Positions 1 through 7,053 of a DNA stretch of 10,384 nucleotides are shown here, in pieces. Position 1 is the stretch's first letter. Each line of letters opens with the position of its first letter. The notes below the pieces were generated by a model that was not told the DNA's origin, searched no databases, and saw nothing but the letters and a program-made list of their open reading frames with translations. Source of the stretch: Nocardioidaceae bacterium (GTDB lineage: Bacteria > Actinomycetota > Actinomycetes > Propionibacteriales > Nocardioidaceae); the NCBI GenBank assembly GCA_013696015.1, contig JACCZI010000228.1:1-10384 (forward strand). Direction: 5' to 3'. The position numbers and the translations under genes are program-made.

Positions 1-93
1 GGCCGGCGGCGGCGAGGCCGCGGGGGCGGGCCGTGTCACCGGCTCGGCGCGGCTGCTCAGCAGGTCAGTCATCGTCGAGCCATCGTCGCCCAT
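1..93 (-). CDS. N-terminal fragment of a probable DUF6350 membrane protein (cut by window edge)
   Basis: An open minus-strand frame runs off the left edge. It has two in-frame ATG codons, at 93 and 72; the second gives MTDLLSSRAEPVTRPAPAAS, a short polar start followed by a Pro/Ala-rich stretch. It begins 54 bases after the sucD stop on the same strand. In many actinobacteria a DUF6350 multi-pass membrane protein follows sucD (then purN, purH), and a start of this kind (MTDLLS, then a Pro/Ala stretch before the first membrane helix) fits my memory of that family. No membrane segment is visible because only about 31 codons are present, so the identity rests on gene order and is inference. Neither ATG has a strong Shine-Dalgarno sequence; I slightly prefer the ATG at 72. 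Confidence 0.45.
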   Translation of the reverse strand, partial: MGDDGSTMTDLLSSRAEPVTRPAPAASPPPA

Positions 94-136
94 GCCCCGC
101 ACCCGCCGCGACAGGCGCACCGTTGCCGCGGCTCAG

Positions 137-154
137 CGGCTGACCGCTCAGCCG
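137..154 (-). terminator. small hairpin over the sucD stop codon
   Basis: A perfect 7-bp inverted repeat, cggctga / tcagccg, has a 4-base loop (144-147), and the sucD TGA lies in one arm. No T-run follows. Actinobacterial terminators often lack one, but a stem this short in GC-rich DNA can occur by chance. It may reduce read-through into the downstream partial gene. Confidence 0.25.
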
Positions 155-1035
155 TGCGACGTGATGATGTCGCGCATCAGGCCTGCCGTCTCCGACGGTG
201 TCTTGCCCACCTGCACACCAACGGCCTCAAGAGCGACCTTCTTTGCCTCGGCGGTGCCTGAGGAGCCGGAGACGATCGCCCCCGCATGGCCCATCGTCTT
301 GCCCTCGGGGGCGGTGAAGCCGGCGACGTACGCCACGACCGGCTTGGTGATGTTAGCCTCGATGAAGGCGGCTGCTCGCTCCTCGGCGTCGCCGCCGATC
401 TCGCCGACCATGATCATCGCGTCCGTGTCCGGGTCGTCCTGGAAGGCCTGCAGGCAGTCGACGTGCGTCGTGCCGATGATGGGGTCGCCTCCGATGCCGA
501 CCGAGGTGCTGAAACCGATGTCCCGCAGCTCGTACATCATCTGGTACGTCAGGGTCCCCGACTTGCTGACCAGACCGATCGGGCCCGAGGTGGTGATGTC
601 GGCGGGGATGATGCCGGCGTTGCTCCTGCCCGGAGAGGCGATCCCGGGACAGTTGGGCCCGATGATGCGCGTCCTGCCGGACGCCTGAGCACGGGCGAAG
701 AACGCCGCTGTGTCGTGCACCGGCACGCCCTCGGTGATGACGACGACGAGGGGCATCGCGGCCTCGATCGCCTCCACGACAGCGTCCTTGGTGAAGGCGG
801 GTGGGACGAACACGACCGACACGTCGGCACCGGTTTCGGCCATGGCCTCGCTGACCGAGCCGAAGACGGGCAGCGCGGTGCCGTCGACGTCCAGCTCGGT
901 GCCGGCCTTGCGCGCGTTGACCCCACCCACCACGTTGGACCCGGCGGCCAACATCCGGCGGGTGTGCTTGGTCCCCTCGGAGCCGGTCATGCCCTGCACG
1001 ATGATCGTGCTGCTGTCGTCGAGGAAGATCGCCAT
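148..1035 (-). CDS. sucD: Succinyl-CoA synthetase (ADP-forming) alpha subunit
   Basis: With SucC it catalyses the reversible step succinyl-CoA + ADP (or GDP) + phosphate = succinate + CoA + ATP (GTP) in the TCA cycle, in the cytoplasm. The 295-residue length is normal for the family. The N-terminal half is the CoA-binding Rossmann domain (VVGGVN at 35-40, GPNCPG at 126-131). The phosphorylated active-site histidine is H250 in GKTMGHAGAIVSG. The ATG is preceded by taaggagcc, a strong Shine-Dalgarno sequence overlapping the sucC stop codon, so sucC and sucD form an operon with a 12-base gap and are probably translationally coupled. No lesion is seen. Gene order beta-alpha is the usual one. Confidence 0.98.
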   Translation of the reverse strand: MAIFLDDSSTIIVQGMTGSEGTKHTRRMLAAGSNVVGGVNARKAGTELDVDGTALPVFGSVSEAMAETGADVSVVFVPPAFTKDAVVEAIEAAMPLVVVITEGVPVHDTAAFFARAQASGRTRIIGPNCPGIASPGRSNAGIIPADITTSGPIGLVSKSGTLTYQMMYELRDIGFSTSVGIGGDPIIGTTHVDCLQAFQDDPDTDAMIMVGEIGGDAEERAAAFIEANITKPVVAYVAGFTAPEGKTMGHAGAIVSGSSGTAEAKKVALEAVGVQVGKTPSETAGLMRDIITSHG

Positions 1036-1047
1036 CGCCGGGGCTCC

Positions 1048-2238
1048 TTATCTCGCAGCCGCAAGCTCGGCCGCGCGACGGGCGGCGCCGTCCATGGTGT
1101 CGACGTGTTCGACGCCCGGCAGGTCCGCCTCCTCGAGGATGCGTCGGCCCTCTTCGGCGTTGTGGCCGTCGAGGCGCACGACGAGCGGCTTGGTCACCGG
1201 CTCGCCGCGGTCGGCGAGCAGCCGGAAGGCAGAGACGATCCCGTCGGCGACCGCGTCGCAGGCGGTGATCCCGCCGAAGACGTTGACGAGGACGCTCTTG
1301 ACGTCGGTGTCTCCGAGGACGATCTCGAGCCCGTCCGCCATGGTCTGGGCCGACGCGCCACCGCCGATGTCGAGGAAGTTCGCCGGCTTCACACCGCTGC
1401 CGTGCTCACCGGCCAGCTCCTGGCCTTCGTACGCGACCACGTCGAGCGTCGACATGACGAGCCCGGCGCCGTTGCCGATGATGCCGACCTCGCCGTCGAG
1501 CTTGACGTAGTTGAGGTCCTTGGCCTTCGCCCGAGCCTCCAGCGGGTCGGCCGCGGCCGTGTCCTCGAAGTCGGCGTGGTCGGCGTGCCGGAAGCTGGCG
1601 TTGGCGTCGAGGGTCACCTTGCCGTCGAGCGCCTCGAGTGACCCGCCGCCGAGGCGTACGAGCGGGTTGACCTCGACCAGCGTCGCGTCCTCGCCGATGA
1701 ACACGGTCCACAGCTTGCGCAGCATGTCGACGGCGTCGTCGGCGAGGTCGTCGGGAAACTCGGCAGTCGCCACGATCTCTCGCGCCTTGGCGTCGTCGAC
1801 ACCAGTGACCGGGTCGATGCTGACCTGCGCCACCGCGTCGGGGTTGGTCCGGGCGACCTCCTCGATCTCGACGCCGCCGGCAACGCTTGCGATCGACAGG
1901 TACGTCCGGTTGGAACGGTCGACAAGGAACGAGAAGTAGTACTCCGCGGCGATGTCCGCGACCGGCGCGATCAGCACCCGACGCACGGTCAGACCCTTGA
2001 TCGACATACCGAGGATGTCCTGCGCCCGGTCGCGTGCCTCCTGCGGCGTCTCCGCCAGCTTGACTCCTCCGGCCTTGCCGCGGCCACCGGCCTTCACCTG
2101 GGCCTTGACGACCACTCGTCCACCGAGCTGCTCGGCGGCGGCCTGTGCCTGCTCGGGCGTCTCGGCGACGACCCCTAACGTGACGGGTACGCCATGTCGG
2201 GCGAAGAGCTGCTTTGCCTGGTACTCCATCAAGTCCAT
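1048..2238 (-). CDS. sucC: Succinyl-CoA synthetase (ADP-forming) beta subunit
   Basis: This nucleotide-binding partner of SucD carries an ATP-grasp fold in its N-terminal half. Visible signatures are KAQVKAGGRGKAGGVK (45-60), EVNPL (189-193), the metal/nucleotide region around LDGKVTLDAN (204-213), GNGAGL (255-260) and the C-terminal ligase motif NVFGGITACD (319-328). I chose the ATG at 2238 (396 residues) because the family starts with MDL-EYQAK. The frame is open to an ATG at 2286, but the extra 16 residues are unlike family members. Neither ATG has a clear Shine-Dalgarno sequence. Upstream on the minus strand TAGAGT (2307-2302) fits a -10 hexamer, which would give a leader of roughly 55 bases; no good -35 is seen. 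The upstream neighbour, a decayed uridine-kinase-like gene, is divergent. Confidence 0.97.
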   Translation of the reverse strand: MDLMEYQAKQLFARHGVPVTLGVVAETPEQAQAAAEQLGGRVVVKAQVKAGGRGKAGGVKLAETPQEARDRAQDILGMSIKGLTVRRVLIAPVADIAAEYYFSFLVDRSNRTYLSIASVAGGVEIEEVARTNPDAVAQVSIDPVTGVDDAKAREIVATAEFPDDLADDAVDMLRKLWTVFIGEDATLVEVNPLVRLGGGSLEALDGKVTLDANASFRHADHADFEDTAAADPLEARAKAKDLNYVKLDGEVGIIGNGAGLVMSTLDVVAYEGQELAGEHGSGVKPANFLDIGGGASAQTMADGLEIVLGDTDVKSVLVNVFGGITACDAVADGIVSAFRLLADRGEPVTKPLVVRLDGHNAEEGRRILEEADLPGVEHVDTMDGAARRAAELAAAR

Positions 2239-2301
2239 CGTGGCGCCCGTCTCGTGCTGGTTCGACCGGTCCGCGTCTGCCCTCATCTCAGGGGCAGTGG
2301 G

Positions 2302-2307
2302 ACTCTA
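2302..2307 (-). promoter_or_regulatory. possible -10 element for sucCD
   Basis: TAGAGT on the minus strand matches the actinobacterial TANNNT -10 pattern and lies 64 bases before the chosen sucC ATG. It sits in the short divergent region shared with the kinase pseudogene. No convincing -35 hexamer is found at 16-18 bases, so this is a weak call. Confidence 0.25.
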
Positions 2308-2342
2308 GCCGTGCCGGGCTCGACGCTTCCCGGGAGGACCTC

Positions 2343-3014
2343 GTGCACGAACCCGCGATGCCTTCGGCCGCCGTGGCAGCTGTGATGGCGCCGATCGCAG
2401 CGGCGGCGGCACTGCTTCCGCTCGATCGGGTGCACTTCGTCGCAGTCGACGGCGTGGACGGGCCGGGAAGACCGTGTTTGCCGACGGGCTCGGCGTGGCG
2501 CTCGCGGCGGCCGGCCGGGCGACGGTACGCGTCAGCCTCGACGGATTCCACAACCCCGCGACCACGCGTCACGCACGTGGTCGCTACGACCCTGACGGTT
2601 TCTACGAGGACTCGTTCGACTATGCCCGGCTCGACGAGGTGCTGCTGTCACCGCTGCGAGCGGGCGGTTCCCGGCGAATCCGCCGCGCGGCACCGAGACC
2701 CCGATCGACGCCCCGCTCGAGCGGGTCCCGCTTGGCGCCGTGCTCGTCGTCGACGGGCTCTTCTCGGCATCGACCGCAACTCACTGGCCAGTGGGATCTG
2801 AGCGTGTGGCTCGACGTGCCGTTCGAGGTGACGTTCGCGCGAATGGCCATCCGCGACGGCCGCCCCTCCGGACCCGTACCACGCGGCAAACACGCGGTAT
2901 CTGCTCGGCCAGCAGCGGTATCTGCTCGAGTGCACCCCGGCAGGTCAGGCGACCTGGGTGGTGGACAACACCGACCCGACCCGGCCGCGGCTGCTGGCCG
3001 ACCGGTCGGGCTGA
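2343..3014 (+). pseudogene. Decayed uridine kinase-like gene (P-loop nucleoside kinase), four frame breaks
   Basis: Pieces of one uridine/cytidine kinase-like protein lie in order in different plus frames. The start is well preserved: GGGAGG (2332-2337) stands five bases before GTG 2343. Frame 1 gives RVHFVAVDGVDG up to the Walker A motif. There a G is missing from a G-run near 2460; restoring it gives GVDGAGKTVFADG. The next piece reads on through VRVSLDGFHNP, GRYDPDGFYEDSFDY and GGSRRIRRAA. A second break near 2690 precedes TETPIDAPLERVPL and VLVVDGLF and seems to have lost a few codons. A third (one extra base near 2769) precedes QLTGQWDLSVWLDVPFEVTF and MAIRDG. A fourth (extra base near 2861) precedes PPDPYHAANTRYLLGQQRY and WVVDNTDPTRP, ending at TGA 3012. 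The intact product would have been about 225-230 residues, normal for this actinobacterial family. Flanking genes are intact, so sequencing error is unlikely to explain all four. It is divergent from sucC. No functional kinase can be made as written. Confidence 0.85.
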
Positions 3015-3043
3015 CCCAGTCGTACCTTCCACAGTCGCCGCGG

Positions 3044-3061
3044 GCCGTTGCTTCCAACGGC
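3044..3061. terminator. hairpin 1 of the 3' cluster
   Basis: A perfect 7-bp stem, gccgttg / caacggc, has a cttc loop. It lies 29 bases after the stop of the kinase pseudogene and just before two larger hairpins. There is no T-run. It may be part of a transcription end zone between convergent genes. Confidence 0.4.
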
Positions 3062-3065
3062 TAAC

Positions 3066-3103
3066 GGGCACTCCCAATGGGTTCCACCCCATTGGGAGTG
3101 CCC
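3066..3103. terminator. hairpin 2, 16-bp perfect stem
   Basis: gggcactcccaatggg and its exact reverse complement are separated by a 6-base loop (3082-3087). It lies between the convergent kinase pseudogene (plus) and the cobalamin-binding subunit (minus). The length and perfection make a real structure very likely. With no T-run on either side it resembles the U-less terminators common in actinobacteria. Its 3' arm shares five bases with the next hairpin. Confidence 0.7.
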
Positions 3104-3132
3104 CTATCCCATGTGAACATGGGATAGGGGCA
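3099..3132. terminator. hairpin 3, 15-bp perfect stem
   Basis: tgcccctatcccatg and its exact reverse complement flank a tgaa loop (3114-3117). It begins 14 bases beyond the stop codon of the cobalamin-binding subunit read on the minus strand, so it is the likely terminator of that gene. Bases 3099-3103 are also used by hairpin 2, so the two cannot both form completely in one transcript. Confidence 0.7.
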
Positions 3133-3146
3133 GCCAGGCAAGCCTC

Positions 3147-3545
3147 TCAGGGGGAGCTGTCGGAGACGAAGGTGTCGACCCAGGTGGTGATCTCGGTGGT
3201 GGTGGCGCCGGGCGTGAAGACCTTGGCGACTCCCGCCTCCTTGAGCAGCGGGATGTCGTCCTCGGGGATGATCCCACCGCCGAACACGACAATGTCGCGG
3301 GCGTCCCGCTCCTCGAGCAGTGCCAGTAGCCTGCGGAACAAGGTCATGTGTGCACCAGACAGCACCGAAAGGCCGATGGCGTCGGCGTCCTCGGCGATCG
3401 CGGTCTCGACGATCTGCTCGGGCGTCTGGTGCAGCCCGGTGTAGATCACCTCGTTACCGGCGTCCCGCAGCGCCCGCGCCACCACCTTGGCGCCACGGTC
3501 ATGGCCGTCGAGACCCGGCTTGGCCACCACGATCCGCTTCGGCAT
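3147..3545 (-). CDS. Cobalamin-binding small subunit of an acyl-CoA mutase (IcmB/methylmalonyl-CoA mutase type)
   Basis: This stand-alone 132-residue B12-binding domain corresponds to the C-terminal domain of methylmalonyl-CoA mutase. It shows the base-off/His-on signature DGHDRG (D13, H15, G18), where H15 is the lower axial cobalt ligand, then GLSVLSG (59-65, the SxL motif) and the FGGGIIP glycine turn (88-94). Its size fits the small subunit of isobutyryl-CoA mutase (IcmB, about 136 residues) or related two-subunit mutases, which carry carbon-skeleton rearrangements such as isobutyryl-/butyryl-CoA or methylmalonyl-/succinyl-CoA. The catalytic large subunit is not in the window, so the substrate cannot be told. 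The ATG is preceded by aggaggag, a strong ribosome binding site. TAGATT (3586-3581) is a possible -10. The divergent neighbour is the M23 peptidase. Confidence 0.93.
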   Translation of the reverse strand: MPKRIVVAKPGLDGHDRGAKVVARALRDAGNEVIYTGLHQTPEQIVETAIAEDADAIGLSVLSGAHMTLFRRLLALLEERDARDIVVFGGGIIPEDDIPLLKEAGVAKVFTPGATTTEITTWVDTFVSDSSP

Positions 3546-3692
3546 CGGTTGTTCTCCTCCTGGGCGCGCCCGTCTGCGGCAATCTACCGACTCGTCGCGA
3601 GGTGCGTGCGGGCATCCGGGCTCCGGGGCAGCCGGTGGGTGTCGTGGGCTATTGTCGCCGGGTTCCCCGATTCCCCCGGAGGTTCGCCGATC

Positions 3693-4490
3693 GTGTCGTC
3701 GCGCCGCTACGGCCTTCGAATCTGCTGTCTGCCATTGCTGGTCATGCTCGTCGCCACCGCTCTGGTGTCCGCGGGCGAGGTCACCGTCGGGTCCGCGTCA
3801 CCGGCGACCCGGCCCGTCGCTGCGCTGGCCGCCGACCCCGACGCGTCGACCACGGACACGTACCAGCGCCGGATGCCCACCGACGTCGTCAGCCGGAGCT
3901 TCGACCGCGACCAGGCCAAGGCGCAGAAACAGCCACGCACCAGGGCGCCGCGCAAACCCGACAAGCACCAGCCAAACCTCCGGAAAGTTCAGGACCAGGG
4001 CAAGGACCGGGGGAAGGCGTCGCGGAAACCCCACGACAAGGCACCCGGCAAGCGGCACCAGGCACACCACCGGACCGACCGGACCGCACCAACCTCGTGG
4101 GTGCTGCCGGTCAGCAACTACCACCTGACGGCGACGTTCGGCGAGGTCGGCTACCTGTGGTCCAGCGTCCACACCGGGCTGGACTTCGCCGCCCCGTACG
4201 GGAGTCCCATCGTCTCCGTCGCCCACGGCACCGTGACCGAGGCGGCGTACGACGGGTCATACGGATACAAGACCGTCGTCACGCTCGATGACGGAACCGA
4301 GATCTGGTATTGCCACCAGACCTCGAACGCCGTGGGCGTTGGTGCCGTGGTCGACCCCGGGGAGCTCATCGGGTACGTCGGCGCAACCGGTAACACCACC
4401 GGGCCCCACCTCCACCTCGAGGTGAGCCCGGGCGGAGGGCCCCCGGTCGACCCCTACACCGTCCTGGTCAGTCACGGCGTTCAGCCGTGA
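3693..4490 (+). CDS. M23 (LytM) family zinc metallopeptidase, exported
   Basis: A 265-residue peptidoglycan peptidase of the lysostaphin/LytM family, expected outside the membrane and cutting peptide cross-links. I chose GTG 3693 because GGAGG (3678-3682) stands ten bases upstream and the product starts with a signal-type N-terminus: SSRRYGLR, a hydrophobic core (about 9-28), then Ala-rich residues that could hold a cleavage site. Residues 75-131 are an unusually basic, Lys/Arg/Pro/Gln/His-rich low-complexity linker. The M23 domain follows (about 138-258): the zinc ligands H160 and D164 in HTGLDFAAP, H208 in YCHQTS, and H241 in the HLH motif at 239-241, so all active-site residues are present. 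No LysM or coiled coil is seen; the linker may bind anionic wall polymers (inference). TATTGT at 3650 could be a -10. It converges on pcrA. Confidence 0.93.
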   Translation: MSSRRYGLRICCLPLLVMLVATALVSAGEVTVGSASPATRPVAALAADPDASTTDTYQRRMPTDVVSRSFDRDQAKAQKQPRTRAPRKPDKHQPNLRKVQDQGKDRGKASRKPHDKAPGKRHQAHHRTDRTAPTSWVLPVSNYHLTATFGEVGYLWSSVHTGLDFAAPYGSPIVSVAHGTVTEAAYDGSYGYKTVVTLDDGTEIWYCHQTSNAVGVGAVVDPGELIGYVGATGNTTGPHLHLEVSPGGGPPVDPYTVLVSHGVQP

Positions 4491-4491
4491 C
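4471..4491 (+). terminator. hairpin over the M23 peptidase stop codon
   Basis: An 8-bp perfect stem, gtcacggc / gccgtgac, has a 5-base loop and its second arm includes the TGA at 4488-4490. No T-run follows. With only 13 bases to the pcrA stop on the other strand, a terminator here has to overlap coding sequence. Confidence 0.4.
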
Positions 4492-4492
4492 C

Positions 4493-4510
4493 GCTGTGGG
4501 ACCTCACAGC
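4493..4510 (-). terminator. hairpin over the pcrA stop codon
   Basis: A 6-bp perfect stem, gctgtg / cacagc, has a 6-base loop and covers the pcrA TGA (4506-4504). It is short and without a T-run, so it is only a candidate. Confidence 0.25.
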
Positions 4511-6987
4511 TTCTCGACCGGCGCATAGCGCAGCAGCAGGCGCTTGACGCCCTCGGAGCCGAAGTCGACGCTGGCCACGCTGCTCTCACCGCTGCCCTGC
4601 AGCGCGACGACGGTCCCCATACCGAACGAGTCGTGGACGACGCGGTCCCCGGGCGAGAGCGACGGGATCGGCCGAGTTCCTCCGGTGCGGCGACCCGGCA
4701 GACTGCTCGGCGACGTCATCGCGGCCGGCGACCGGCGCGTGGTCACGGCCTGGCCAGAGCCGATCACCGAGCTGCCCCAGGTCGTGGCCGCGCCCTCGGT
4801 ACGCCGCCAGTCGACTAGCTCGTCGGGCACCTCACCGAGGAAACGGGACGCCGGGTTGGACGACGGCGCCCCCCAGGCGGAGCGAGTCGTCGCGCGGGAG
4901 AGGTACAGCCGCTCCTGCGCGCGAGTGATGCCGACGTAGGCGAGACGGCGCTCCTCCTCCAGCTCCTTGGGGTCGCCGAGCGAGCGGATGTGCGGAAAGA
5001 CGGAGTCCTCGAGGCCGGTGAGGAACACCACCGGGAACTCCAGCCCCTTGGCGGTGTGGAGCGTCATCAGCGTCACCACGCCGTCACCGTCTGCGGCGTC
5101 GGGTATCGAGTCGGAATCCGCCACCAGCGCCACCCGCTCGAGGAAGGCGCCGAGCGACCCCGGTGCCGGCTCCCCTTCGGCACCAACTGCCAGGTCGTCG
5201 GGCACGCTCCCGTCATCGTCGACGGCGTCGTCCAGCGCGTCCTCGCGGTCGTGGACGAACTCGCGGGCGACCGCGATCAGCTCTGCCAGGTTTTCGACCC
5301 GGGACTCGTCCTGCGGGTCCGGGGACGCCTCGAGCTCGGCGAGGTAACCGCTGCGAGCCAACACCGCCTCGAGGACTGCATCGGCGGGCTCGTCGGCGAC
5401 CGCGAGTGCCTGCAGACCCTTGAGCAACGAGGCGAAACTGCCGATGGCGCCGCGCGACCGGGTGGCGAGTCCGGGCACCTCGTCGCTACGTCGCAGCGCC
5501 TGCCAGAACGAGATCCGCTCCCGCTCGGCGAACGCGGCCAGACACGCCTCCGCCCGGTCGCCGATGCCGCGCTTCGGCATGTTGAGGACCCGCCGCAGCG
5601 ACACAGCGTCGTCGGGGTTGACCAGCGCCCGTAGGTAGGCCAGGGCATCCTTGACCTCTCTGCGCTCGTAGAAGCGCACCCCGCCCACGACCTTGTACGG
5701 CAGCCCGACGCGGATGAAAACCTCCTCGAAGACCCGGCTCTGTGCGTTGGTGCGGTAGAACACCGCGGCGTCGCAGGGGCGGGCGAGCTGCTCGTCGCCG
5801 AGCCGGTCGACCTCGTCGGCGACGAACTGCGCTTCGGCGTGCTCGTCGTCGGCGACGTAGCCGACGACCTTCGGGCCGTCGCCGGCGTCGGACCACAGGT
5901 TCTTGGCCTTGCGAGCCGAGTTGCGGGCGATGATTGCGTTGGCCGTCGACAAGATCGTCTGCGTCGAGCGGTAGTTCTGCTCGAGCAGGATGCTGCGGGC
6001 CGACGGGAAGTCGCTCTCGAACTCCAGGATGTTGCGGATGCTGGCGCCCCGGAAGGCGTAGATCGACTGGTCGGAGTCCCCGACCACCATCAGCTCGGCG
6101 GGTTCCGCGCTCGGGTCCTCCGGCTCGACTCGGTCGCCCCCCACCAGATCACCGTCGACGGTCCGCTTGGCCGGGCGCGGGGCGCACAGCGCACGGACCA
6201 GTGCGTACTGCGCGTGGTTGGTGTCCTGGTACTCGTCGACGAGGACGTGCCGGAACCGGCGGCGGTACGCCTCGCGGACGTCCGGGAACGCCTCCAGCAG
6301 ATGAACCGTGCTCATGATCAGGTCGTCGAAGTCGAGCGCGTTGGCCTCATGCAGTCGGCGCTGGTAGCGGCTGTACGCGTCCGCGTACGTCTGCTCGAGC
6401 GTGTTCTGGGCACCGGACGCGGCTGTCGCGACGTCGACCAGCTCGTTCTTGGCGTTGGACACCCACCCCAGCACCGCGCGGGGGTTGTAGCGCTTGGGGT
6501 CGAGCTCCATGTCGCGGCAGACCAGCGTCATCAGTCTCCGGGAGTCGGCTTCGTCATAGATGGAGAACGACGACGAGTAGCCGAGGCGCTTGCCCTCCCG
6601 ACGCAGGATGCGCACGCAGGCCGAGTGGAACGTGGACACCCACATGATGCGGGCCCTGTCGCCGACAAGTGCCGCCACCCGCTCGCGCATCTCGGCGGCC
6701 GCCTTGTTGGTGAACGTGATCGCCAGGATCGACCCGGGATGGACACCGCGTGCGGCGATCAGCCACGCGATGCGCCGGGTGAGGACCCGCGTCTTGCCCG
6801 ACCCGGCTCCGGCCACCACCAGGAGCGGAGTGCCCTCATGGACCACCGCGACACGCTGAGAGTCGTTGAGACCCTCGAGCAGCGCTTCGGGCGCCACTCG
6901 CCGGCGCCGCTGCTGCGACTCCTCCGGCCGGTCGTCCGCGACGGGCTCGGTCGGTGAGACGGCGGGAACCGGGAACGCGCTGCTCAT
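4504..6987 (-). CDS. pcrA: ATP-dependent DNA helicase, UvrD/PcrA type (SF1A)
   Basis: A 3'-to-5' DNA helicase acting in nucleotide excision repair, replication restart and clearing of RNA polymerase or RecA. All superfamily 1 motifs are present in the 827-residue product: Walker A AGAGSGKT (59-66), motif Ia TFTNKAAAEM (91-100), DEYQD (251-255), GDSDQSIYAFRG (303-314), QNYRST (337-342), TLHTAKGLEF (642-651) and AYVGITRAQERLYL (683-696). Residues about 270-297 are an acidic insert between motifs II and III. The C-terminus (about 779-825, GDRVVHDSFGMGTVV) is the Tudor-like domain that contacts RNA polymerase in PcrA/UvrD. I chose ATG 6987 (MSSAFP) as it leaves a short disordered head before EGLNDSQRVAV. 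The frame stays open to 7416, but that extension lies antisense to the deacetylase gene. No clear Shine-Dalgarno sequence; TAGGCT (7003-6998) could be a -10 with a very short leader. Confidence 0.97.
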   Translation of the reverse strand: MSSAFPVPAVSPTEPVADDRPEESQQRRRRVAPEALLEGLNDSQRVAVVHEGTPLLVVAGAGSGKTRVLTRRIAWLIAARGVHPGSILAITFTNKAAAEMRERVAALVGDRARIMWVSTFHSACVRILRREGKRLGYSSSFSIYDEADSRRLMTLVCRDMELDPKRYNPRAVLGWVSNAKNELVDVATAASGAQNTLEQTYADAYSRYQRRLHEANALDFDDLIMSTVHLLEAFPDVREAYRRRFRHVLVDEYQDTNHAQYALVRALCAPRPAKRTVDGDLVGGDRVEPEDPSAEPAELMVVGDSDQSIYAFRGASIRNILEFESDFPSARSILLEQNYRSTQTILSTANAIIARNSARKAKNLWSDAGDGPKVVGYVADDEHAEAQFVADEVDRLGDEQLARPCDAAVFYRTNAQSRVFEEVFIRVGLPYKVVGGVRFYERREVKDALAYLRALVNPDDAVSLRRVLNMPKRGIGDRAEACLAAFAERERISFWQALRRSDEVPGLATRSRGAIGSFASLLKGLQALAVADEPADAVLEAVLARSGYLAELEASPDPQDESRVENLAELIAVAREFVHDREDALDDAVDDDGSVPDDLAVGAEGEPAPGSLGAFLERVALVADSDSIPDAADGDGVVTLMTLHTAKGLEFPVVFLTGLEDSVFPHIRSLGDPKELEEERRLAYVGITRAQERLYLSRATTRSAWGAPSSNPASRFLGEVPDELVDWRRTEGAATTWGSSVIGSGQAVTTRRSPAAMTSPSSLPGRRTGGTRPIPSLSPGDRVVHDSFGMGTVVALQGSGESSVASVDFGSEGVKRLLLRYAPVEKL

Positions 6988-7053
6988 GTCGTCTGCCAGC
7001 CTACGGTCGGACGCCGACAACCGGGGTGGCTGTCCCCGAGGCTCGCGGTTACC

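Noticed and set aside
286..1641. Plus-strand open frame of 451 codons
   Set aside because: It is antisense to sucD and sucC, with Arg/Gly/Asp/Val-rich composition typical of shadow frames in GC-rich DNA; sucCD are certain.
2474..3064. A separate intact 196-codon gene starting at GTG 2474
   Set aside because: Its start is the middle of the Walker A motif of the kinase, it leaves the family frame twice, and it lacks a ribosome binding site; it is a piece of the pseudogene.
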